Below are positions 48,901-58,542 of a DNA stretch of 64,000 nt, piece by piece; the first letter of the stretch is position 1; every line of letters begins with the position of its first letter. The stretch lies in the NCBI RefSeq assembly GCF_030272615.1, contig NC_081406.1:240734422-240798421 (forward strand), given 5' to 3'. The notes below the pieces were generated by a model that saw nothing but the letters and a program-made list of their open reading frames with translations, was not told the origin of the DNA and searched no databases. Both the position numbers and the translations under genes were made by a program. This DNA comes from Cryptomeria japonica (taxonomy: Eukaryota > Streptophyta > Pinopsida > Cupressales > Cupressaceae).

Positions 48901-49123
48901 TGGCCAATTTTGTCTCTCTCTTAGATTGGATGGATATTTCATGTTCCTCTTCAATTGGCACCTCTTCAATTGGAACCTCTTCTTCTATGGTATTCAATTT
49001 CCTTTGTTCACAAAGTTGCCTCGTTCCTTCTCTTTTTTTTCCATTCTTAGCTTCACACTCTTCCGGTGTTACATTTTTTGGTTGTTTCCTCGGCATGATC
49101 ATGATTTCTACATGTACATGCAC
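45947..49123 (-). pseudogene. Gene B: DDE-transposase-like gene, three exons, broken
   Basis: Exons on the minus strand: 49123-46748, 46666-46415 and 46332-45947. Introns are 81 and 82 nt with GTAAGT...CAG and GTAAAT...GCAG borders. The sum of 3014 nt is one base short of 1005 codons; the missing base lies near 46850, after KRALA. The start may be the tenth codon (MPRKQPKN, 49096). Order: basic head, Ser/Pro/Thr repeats (QVEGTPSL), a helical region, VSPNKRDVVRRRIGSK, TCTTCCCRVHIEF, CVDCGG, then IVDFTKNYTL (Asp at 47264), WSDNCASKFKN (Asp at 46997) and GHGKGEHDGA (Glu at 46880). After this come ACYCSPCRDG and a C-terminal domain in exon 3 (WLRRYPMKKSNLWLFEDFE). The D...D...HGKGxxDG layout matches a transposase-like family found in plants and animals; I do not assign a superfamily. 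Stops: TGA 48689, 48218, 48101 and 47033; TAG 48041 and 47990; TAA 46922; TGA in exon 1 near 46790. Confidence 0.7.
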
Positions 49124-49694
49124 ATAAAAGAGAATAAAGTGAAATTATGCATCTATGACTGTCCTAATTATGCGTCTATGACTGTCCTAATTATGCATAT
49201 GTTAAAATTGATATATGAAATTGAAATTATTTCATGTATTCCTTTTCTAAAATATTTCATAAGATTTTAAAAAGGATGTATGAAATTACAAATTTTGTTT
49301 TAAACCACTAATCAAATAATTTTCTTATGCAACTTCCTTCAAATGCATTGTTAAATCTAATGTAAATCTAATAGGATTATAATCAATTTCGACTCACACT
49401 TTTATTCTAACATTTAAACAAAATAACACTTAATAAGTATTTGAATTCTAAAAACAAGAAAATATTACCTCAATTATTCAAATTTGATAAAAAAAAAACT
49501 ATGTTCTTCCTCTTTGACATTGCCAAATGAAAAAAAAGGTGGTGGAGAGCTAATGGAATGTATAAAATAACCTTGCATAAAATGTCAAAACCATCCAAAA
49601 AGTGTTTTTTTGTCTGATCATGCACAAAAAGAAGACAAAATGAGAGAATGTGGGCTTGGATCACGGGTCAAGGGTCCCAAATAGCCATTTTTAA
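49124..49694 (-). other. Upstream flank of gene B
   Basis: AT-rich, non-coding. It would hold the gene B promoter. A short direct repeat of TATGACTGTCCTAATTATGC occurs at 49154-49195. No convincing TATA box could be fixed because of the high AT content. Confidence 0.4.
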
Positions 49695-50100
49695 GTGCAT
49701 CTCATTTGGCTAGCACCAAATATGGCGCTAGCCAAATGACTTCCATTAAAGTTTTTTACCTTTGATAAATTTCTACTCTATACCCTATAACCTTTTTTTG
49801 TGCAGCTCATTTGGCTAGTGCCAAATATGGCGCTAGCCAAATGACTTCCATTGAAATTTTTTACCTTTAATAAATTTCTATTCTATACCCTATAACCTTT
49901 CTTTTGTGCAGCTCATTTTGGCACTAGCCAAATGACTTCCATTGAAATTTTTTACCTTTGATAAATTTGCTCTTCTATACCCTATAACCTTTTTTTTGTG
50001 CAGCTCATTTGGCTAGTGCCAAATATGGCGCTATCCAAATGACTTCCATTGAAATTTTTTAACCTCTGACAAATTTCTACTCTATACCCTATAATATATA
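49695..50100. repeat. Four hairpin-bearing subterminal repeats, about 105 bp each
   Basis: Units begin GTGCA(G/T)CTCAT at about 49695, 49800, 49906 and 49998. Units 1, 2 and 4 contain a 36-base inverted repeat, with arms CATTTGGCTAGTGCCA and TGGCGCTAGCCAAATG around AATA, so a 16-bp stem with one mismatch or fewer. Unit 3 lost most of the left arm. The rest of each unit ends with TCTATACCCTATAACC and a T-run. Regular palindromes near a transposon end are what transposase-binding subterminal repeats look like in CACTA-type elements. Confidence 0.8.
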
Positions 50101-50129
50101 CTCTATACCCTATAGTTTGATAGCCACAA

Positions 50130-53100
50130 CCATAAAAATTAAACCATATGACTCTTTAGGACATAATATGGTGTCTTAGCACACCATATGACCGGTTCGG
50201 TGTCGTTATGGTTCGTATGGTGTCCTAAGGGGTCATATGGTATCCTATGACCCCTTAGGACACCATATGACCCCTTGGGACACAATATGGTGTCGTTATG
50301 GGTCGTATGGGGCCATAGGACACCATATGACCCCTTAGGTGTTGCTATGGGTCATATGGTGTCGTAAGGGGTCATATGGTGTCCTATGACCCCTTAGGAC
50401 ACCATATGACCCATTAGGACACAATATAGTGTCGTTATGGTTCGTATGGTGTCCTAAGGGGTCATATGGTGTCCTATGACACCTTAGGACACAATATGGT
50501 GTCGTTATGGGTTGTATGGACATCTAAGGGGTCATATGGTGTCCTATGGCACCATTAGACACCATATTGTGTCTTAACGGGTCATATAGTGTGTTATGAC
50601 CCCTTAAGATATCATATGACACCTTAGGACACAATATGGTGTCGTTAGGTGTTGTATGGTGTCTTAAGGGGTCATATGGTATCCTATGACCCCTTAGGAC
50701 ACCATATGACCCCTTAAGACATAGTACGGTGTCGTATCATGTCGTAAGGGGTCATATGGTGTCCTATGACCCCTTACGACACCATATGACCCCTTAGGAC
50801 ACAATATAGTGTTGTTATGGGTCGTATGGTGTCCTAAGGGGTCCTATGATGTCGTATGACCCCGTAGTACACAATATGGTGTCGTTATGGGTCGTATGGA
50901 CACCTAAGGGGTCATATGGTGTCCTATAGGGCCATAGAACACCATATGACAACTTAGGTGTCGTTAGGGATCTTATTGTGTCTTAACGGGTCATATGGTG
51001 TGTTATGACCCCTTAAGACACCATATGACCCATTAGGACATAATATGGTGTCGTTAGGTGTCGTATGGTGTCATATGGTGTCGTATGGCATCCTATAACC
51101 CCTTAACACATAATACAGTGTTGTTATAGGTCGTATGGTCTCCTAAGGGGTCATATAGTGTCCTATGACCCCTTAGGACACCATATGACCCCTTAAGACA
51201 CAATATGGTGTCGTTATGGGTCATATGGACACCTAAGGGATCATATGGTGTCCTATGGGACCATAGGATACCATATGACCCCTTAGGTGTCGTTATGGGT
51301 TGTATGGTGTCATAAGGGGTCATATGGTGTCCTATGACCCCTTAGGACATCATATGACCCCTTCGAACATAATATGGTGTTGTTATGGGTCGTATGGTGT
51401 CGCAAGGGGTCATACGGTGTCCTATGATCCCTTAGGACATGATATGACACCTTAGAACACAATAGGGTCTCGTTATGGGTTGTATGGTGTCCTATGACCC
51501 CTTAGGACAAAATATGGTGTCGTTGTGTGTCGTATGGACACCTAAGGGGTCATATGGTGTTCTATGGGACCCTAGGACACCATATGACCCCATAGGTGTT
51601 GTTAGGGATCATATTGTGTCTTAACGGGTCATATGGTGTGTTATGACCCCTTAAGACACCATATGACCCTTTAGGACACAATATTATGTCGTTAGGTGTT
51701 GTATGGTGTTGTAAGGGGTCATACAATATCCTATGACCCCTTAGGACACCATATGACCCTTGAAGACACAATACGATGTTGTTATGGGTCATATGGTGTC
51801 CTAAGGGGTCATATAGTGTCCTATGACCCCTTAGGATGTAATATTGTGTCGTTATGGGTCGTATGGACACCTAAGGGGTTATATGGTGTCCTATGGGGCC
51901 ATAGGACACCATATGACCCCTCAGGTGTTGTAAGGGGTCATATGGTGTCCTATGACCCCTTAGGACACCATATGACCCCTTACGACACAATATGGTGTCA
52001 TTATGGGTTGTATGGTGTCGTAAGGGGTCATATTGTGTCCTATGACCCCTTAAGACACCATATCACCCCTTAGGACACAATATGGTGTCATTATAGGTTG
52101 TATGGTGTCCTATGACCCCTTACGACACCATATGGTGTTGTTGTGTGTCATATGGACACCTATGGGGTCATATGGTGTCCTATGGGGCCATAGGACACCA
52201 TATGACCCCTTATGTGTCGTTAGGGATCATATTGCATCTTAATGGGTCATATGGTGTGTTATGACCCCTTAAGACACCATATGACCCCTTAGGACACAAT
52301 ATCGTGTCCTTATGTGTCCTATGGTGTCGTAAGGGCTCATATGGTATCCTATGACCCCTTACAACACAATACGGTGTTGTTATGGGTCGTATGGTGTCCT
52401 AAGGGGTCATATAGTGTCCTATGACCCCTAAGGACACCATATGACACCTTAGGAAACAATATGGTGTTGTTATGGGTCATATGGTGTCTTATGGGACCAT
52501 AGGACACCATATGACCCCTTAGGTGTCCTTATGGGTCATATGGTGTCGTAAGGGGTCATATGGTGTCCTATGACCCCTTAGGACACAATATGGTGTTGTT
52601 ATGGGTCGTATGGTGTCTTAAGGGGTCATATGGTGTCCTATAACCCCTTAGGACACAATATGGTGTCGTTATGGGTCGTATAGTGTCCTAAGGGGTCATA
52701 TGGTGTCCTATGACCCCTTAGGACACACTATGGTGTCGTTATGGGTCGTATGGACACCTAAGGGGTCATATGGTGTCCTAAGGACTCATATAGTGTCCTA
52801 TGACCCCTTAGGACACCATATGACCCCTTAAGAAATAATATGGTGTCGTTATGGGTCGTATGGACACCCAAGGGGTTATATGGTGTCCTATGGGGCCATA
52901 GGACACCATATAAACCCTCAGGTGTTGTTATGGGTTGTATGGTGTCGTAAGGGGTCATATGGTGTCTTATAACCCATTAGGACACCATATGACCCCTTAT
53001 GACACAATATGGTGTCGTAAGGAGTCATATGGTGTCCTATGACCCCTTAGGACACAATATGGTGTCATTATGGGTCGTATGGTGTCCTAAGGGGTCATAT

Positions 53101-56100
53101 GATGTCCTATGACCCCTTAGGACACAATATAGTGTTGTTATGGGTTGTATGGTCACCTAAGGGGTCATATGGTGTCCTATGAGGCCATAGGACACCATAT
53201 GACCCCTTAGGTGTCGTTAGGGATCATATTGTGTCTTGACAGGTCATATGGTGTGTTATGACCCCTTAAGACACCATATGACCCCTTAGGACACAATATG
53301 GTATCGTTAGGTATCGTATGGTGTTGTATGGGGTCATATTGTATCCTATGACCCCTTAGGACACCATATGACACCTTAAGACATAATACAGTGTCGTTAT
53401 GGGTCGTATGGTGTCCTAAGGGTTCATATAGTATCCTATGACCCCTTAGGACACAATATGGTGTCGTTATGGGTCGTATGGACACCTAAGGGATCATATG
53501 GTGTCCTATGGGACCACAGGACACCATATGATCCCTTAGCTTTCGTTATGGGTCATATGGTGTCGTAAGGGGTCATATAGTTTCCTATGACCCCTTACAA
53601 CACCATATGACCCCTTAGGACACAATATGGTGTCGTTATGGGTCGTATGGTGTCGTAAGGAGTCATATGGTGTCCTGTGACCCCTTAGGACACCATATGA
53701 CCCCTTACGACACAATACGGTCTTGTTATGGGTCATATGGTGTCCTAACGGGTCATATGGTGTCCTATGACCCCTTAGGACACAATATGGTGTCATTATG
53801 GGTCGTATGGACACCTAAGGTGTCATATGGTGTCCTATGGGGCCATAGGACACCATATGACACCGTAGGTGTTGTTAGAGATCATATTGCATCTTAACGG
53901 GTCATATGGTGTGTTATGACCCCTTAAGACACCATATGACCCCTTAGGAAACAATATCACGTTGTAAGGTGTCGTATAGTGTCGAAAGGGGACATATGGT
54001 ATCCTATGACTCCTTAGGACACCATATGACCTCTTTAAGACACAATACAGTGTCGTTATGGGTCATATGGTGTCCTAAGGGGTCATATAATGTCCTATGA
54101 CCCCTTAGGATGTAACATGGTGTCGTTATGGGTTGTATGGACACCTAAGGGGTTATATGATGTCCTATGGGGCCATAGGACACCATATGACCCCTCAGGT
54201 GTTGTTATGTGTCATATGGTGTCGTAAGGGGTCATATGGTGTCCTATGACCCCTTAGGACACCATATGACCCCTTATGACACAATATGGTGTCATTATGG
54301 GTCGTATGGTGTCGTAAGGGGTCATATGGTGTCCTATGACCCCTTAGCACACCAGATCTCCCCTTAGGATACAATATGGTGTCATTATGGGCCGTATGGT
54401 GTCCTACAGGGTCATATGGTGTCCTATGACCCCTTAGGAGACAATATGGTGTCATTATGGGTCGTATGGACACCTAAGGGGTGATATGGTGTCCTATGGG
54501 GCCATAGGACACCATATGACCCCGTAGGTGTTGTTAGGGATCATATTGTGTCTTAACTGGTCATATGGTGTGTTATGACCCCTTAAGACACCATATGACC
54601 CTTTAGGACACAATATGGTGTCCTTAGGTGTCGTATGGTGTTGTAAGGGGTCATATGGTATCCTATGACCCCTTAGGACACCATATGACCCCTTAAGACA
54701 CAATACACTGTCATTATGGGTCATATGGTGTCCTAAGGGGTCATATAGTGGCCTATGACCCCTTAGGATGTAATATGGTGTTGTTATGGGTCGTATGGGC
54801 ACCTAAGGGGTTATATGGTGTCCTATGGGGCCATAGGACACCACATGATCCCTAAAGTGTTGTAATGGGTCGTATGGTGTCGTGATGGGTCATATGGTGT
54901 CCTGTGACCCCTTAGTACACCATACGACCCCTTAGGATACAATATGTTGTTGTTATGGGTCGTATGGTGTCCTAAGGGGTCATGTGGTGTCCTATGACAC
55001 CTTAGGATATAATATTGTGTCGTTATGGGTCGTATAGTGTCTTAAGGGGTCATATGGTGTCCTATGACCCCTTAGCATACAATATGGTCTCGTTATGGGT
55101 CATATGGACACCTAAGGTGTCATATGGTGTCCTATGGGGCCATAAGACACCATATGACCCCGTAGGTGTTGTTAGGGATCATATTGTGTCTTAACCGGTT
55201 ATATGATGTGTTATGACCCCTTAGGACACAATATAGTGTCATTAGGTGTCGTATGGTGTTGTAAGTGCTCATATGGTATCCTATGACCCCTTAGGACACC
55301 ACCTGACCCTTAAGACACAATACAATGTCTTTATGGGTCATATGGTGTCCTAAGGGGTCATATAGTGTCCTATGACCCCTTAGCACACCATATGACCCCT
55401 TAGGACACAATATGGTGTTGTTATGGGTCGTATGGATACCTAAGGGGTCATATGATGTCCTATGGGACCATAGGACACCATATGACCTCTTAGGTTTCGT
55501 TATGGGTCATATGGTGCCGTTATGGGTCATATGGTGTCGCAAGGGTTCATATGGTGTCTTGTGACCCCTTAGGACACGATATGACCCCTTAGGACACAAT
55601 ATTGTGTCGTTATGGATCGTATGGTGTCGTAAGGGGTCACATGGTTTCCTATGACCCCTTAGGACACCATATGACCCCTTAGGACACAATATGGGGTCAT
55701 TATGGGTCGTATGGTGTCCTAAGGGATCATATGGTGTCCTATGACCCCTTAGGACACAATATGGTGTCATTATGGGTCGTATGGACACCTAAGGGGTCAT
55801 ATGTTGTCCTATGGGGCCATAAGACACCATATGACCCCATAGGTGTCGTTAGGGATCATATTGCATCTTAATAGGTCATTTGGTGTGTTATGACCCCTTA
55901 AGAGACCATATGACCGCTTACAACACAATATGGTGTCGTTAGGTGTCATATGGTGTCAGAAGGGGTCATATGTTATGCTATGACCCATTAGGACACCATA
56001 TGACCCATTTAAGACACAATACGGTGTCGTTATGGGTCATATGGTGTCCCAAGGAGTCATATAGTGTCCTATGACCCCTTAACACACCATATGACCCCTT

Positions 56101-56788
56101 AGGTCGTAATATGGTGTTGTTATGGGTCGTATGGACACATAAGGGGTTACATGGTGTCCTATGGGGCCATAGGACACCATATTAGCCATTAGGCGTTGTT
56201 ATGGGTCATATGGTGTCGAAAGGGGTCATATGGTGTCCTATGACCCCTTAGGACACCATATGACCCCTTATGACATAATATGGTGTCATTATGGGTAATA
56301 TGGTGTCGTAAGGGGTCATATGGTGTCCTATGACCCCTTAGGACACCATATGTCCCCTTAGGACACAATATGGTGTCATTATGGGTCGTATGGTGTCCTA
56401 AGGGGTCATATGGTGTCCTAGGATGCCTTAGGACACAATATGGTGTTGTTATGGGTCGTATGGACACCGAAGGGGTCATATGGTGTCCTATGGGGCCATA
56501 GGACACCATATGACCGCTTAGGTATTGTTAGGGATCATATTATGTCTTAGCAGGTCATATGGTGTGTTATGACCCCTTAAGACACCATATGACCCCTTAG
56601 GACACAATATGGTGTCGTTATGTGTCGTAAGGGGTCATATGGTATCCTATGACCCCTTAGGACACCATATGACCCCTTAAAACACAATACGGTGTCATTA
56701 TGGGTCTTATGGTGTCCTAAGGGGTCATATGGTGTCCTATGACCCCTTAGGACACAATATGGTGTCGTTATGGGTCGTATGGACACCT
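50130..56788. repeat. 6.6-kb satellite of a 20-bp inverted motif in higher-order units
   Basis: The whole stretch is built from variants of CCATATGACCCCTTAGGACA and its reverse complement TGTCCTAAGGGGTCATATGG, alternating with spacers such as CAATATGGTGTCGTTATGGG. A GGACACCTAAGG landmark recurs about every 330 bp (for example 51225, 51534, 51865, and 53489, 53808, 54147, 54467). GTTAGGGATCATATTG-type landmarks recur about every 660 bp (51600, 52210, 53873, 54530, 55165, 55848, 56528). All apparent proteins in it (SYGVLRGHRTPYDPLRHH and the like) are by-products of the repeat. The array is cut at 56788 by a copia LTR. Confidence 0.95.
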
Positions 56789-58287
56789 TGATAGCTCAAT
56801 GATGAACGGATAGTACCAAACTGATACTGAGAGGGGGGGGTGAATCAGTAAAGACAAAAGCACAATCCTAAAACTGGTTTATTAGCAGACACTGTGCATA
56901 GGCAGACAGACAGTAACACTGGTCTTAAACAGAGTACAACCAACAAAGCCCAGAATAACTGAGACAAGAATAAACCGGTTGACACTTATCTTCTCATACA
57001 ATCTAATGCTTCATTTCCATTTCACCCTAGTGCATGAACAAGTAATCTATCATCAAAAGATATATAAACAACTAGATCAACATGATTTACCTTCATACAC
57101 AAATTACTCAAACCATCACCATCACATGAATAACACCACACATGACACACATATTTTTCACGTGGAAACCCGACTGGGAAAAACCATGGTGGGGATGAAT
57201 ACCCATAAGCTGTTTTTGAACTCTTTAGAAGTCCGCTCTGTTAGGAGCGTTGTCCGATTAAATACTGATACAACAGGTTCTGTTAGGAACCGATCTTGTT
57301 AGGGATCACCTGGTTAAGGGATGGCTAGAATACGTGGTTAAGGGTTAAACCCTATTAAAGGTTACCTTGTTAGAGGATTTCAAGAACTCAATGGTTTTGA
57401 GTCACCCTATTAAAGGATTTTCAGTAAGCCAGTTAAGGCTACCCTGTTAAGGGATTTCCCAACTGTTGAAGTGGTTAGAGATCAACAGGTATTACAATGA
57501 TCTAGTAACAACACTCAATTCCAATGCAGATCTGCTTTAGCTCCTCTTCACCTTCTACACTTACACTCTGCAGGTATCACTTCTCTCTTCTGGTCTGGCA
57601 AGAATCATGTATCTCTTCTTTTGGATACATACACACAACTTTTGCCAACAACCTTAGAAAGAAACACAACATCGACCTTAAAGGAAATGGATAGGTCGGT
57701 AGCATAAACGCTAAACCCTAAACCTATTAGGCTAAGCAATTCAAATGGTTCAATCCTAACCGTTGAGCACATTGCATTAAATGCAACAGTCTTGATCCAA
57801 TCTCAAGACATTCTCCATCGTTCATTTTCTACCGATTTCATGGCGGTTGATAACCCATCACATGTTATCACCATTTACAGGCTTCACACATTCCCAAGGT
57901 AGATAGGAAAAATCTCCTTCATGCAAGATCCTTCACACGCACAAGGCTGACGTGGCAACATGATCTATTCTTTGTTACAATGCTAACTCATCACATAGGT
58001 TTGAGGCATTTCGACCAGAAACCCTGAAGTTGAGACTACCAACTGGTAGTCATACAAAGCTTCCATATGCCGGTTCCCATAACCACATGCCAGTTCACCT
58101 TAAACAAACACAACACTTCACTTTGGCACACATGCCAGTTCATAGTGTTATACAAGTTCTCACATATACCGGTTCTTGGTAACATAGCAGTTCTCACATA
58201 TACCAGTTCTCTCCTATTCAGCATATTGACATCAATGACAACGTAAAATGTCATCATGTCCTCATACTGGTTCACATAATGCCAACA
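56789..58287 (-). repeat. 3' LTR of copia element 4
   Basis: 1499 bp, TGATAGCTCAATGATG... to ...CACATAATGCCAACA. It contains many CCGGTT words and a series of (C/T)TGTTA(A)GGG-type words between 57295 and 57460. Compared with the second LTR it has CCATCACCATCACATG for CCATCACATG near 57113 and lacks about 22 bp near 57995. Confidence 0.9.
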
Positions 58288-58460
58288 ATCTCCCCCTTTG
58301 GCATTGATGGCAATATACAAAGATATCTCTTTGCTTCACATCTTCTCCCCCAATTTCTGCAGATATCTTCTATGCTTCTCTTCTTCTCCCCCTTTGACAA
58401 CAATGCCAAAGTGGAGGCACAAGTTTCCCTGTTCCATCATGTTGCTCCCCCTGAGGAGTA
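58288..58460 (-). other. Polypurine-tract region of copia element 4
   Basis: Pyrimidine runs on the + strand at 58288 (ATCTCCCCCTTTGGCATTGA), 58344 (TTCTCCCCCAATTTC), 58384 (TTCTCCCCCTTTGACAAC) and 58444 (GCTCCCCCTGAGG). The first abuts the LTR and is the likely plus-strand primer. Confidence 0.65.
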
Positions 58461-58542
58461 GCAGCCTTGAACACATCAGGCCAAAAAGAATTTGAATATG
58501 CAATACCTCACTGATGTGGAGCATATACCTTTAGTTTACCTC

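Larger units (their letters stand above)
38623..50117. mobile_element. Candidate large two-gene DNA transposon with internal satellite
   Basis: This unit is inferred from layout. Gene A (+) and the DDE-like gene B (-) are convergent and both multi-exon. Tandem repeats (110 bp, then 359 bp) fill the space between their 3' ends, and palindrome-rich, gene-free DNA lies outside both. Near the left edge CACTATAGGGTGCG (38623) and near the right edge ACCCTATAGTT (50107-50117) are inverted with respect to each other over about 10 bases, a CACTA-like candidate for terminal repeats. No matching target duplication was found (ATG left, TGA right), so the exact ends are uncertain. The left edge interrupts the copia element 3 ORF. 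Confidence 0.45.

Noticed and set aside
50335-56786. Repeated minus-strand frames (VLRGHRTPYDPLGHHTTHND and similar) looking like a repeat protein
   Set aside because: They are translations of the 20-bp inverted satellite. They start and stop at random units and exist on the other strand too, with no start context.
50130-56788. CRISPR array
   Set aside because: No unique spacers between repeats, repeats are degenerate and inverted, and the context is eukaryotic.
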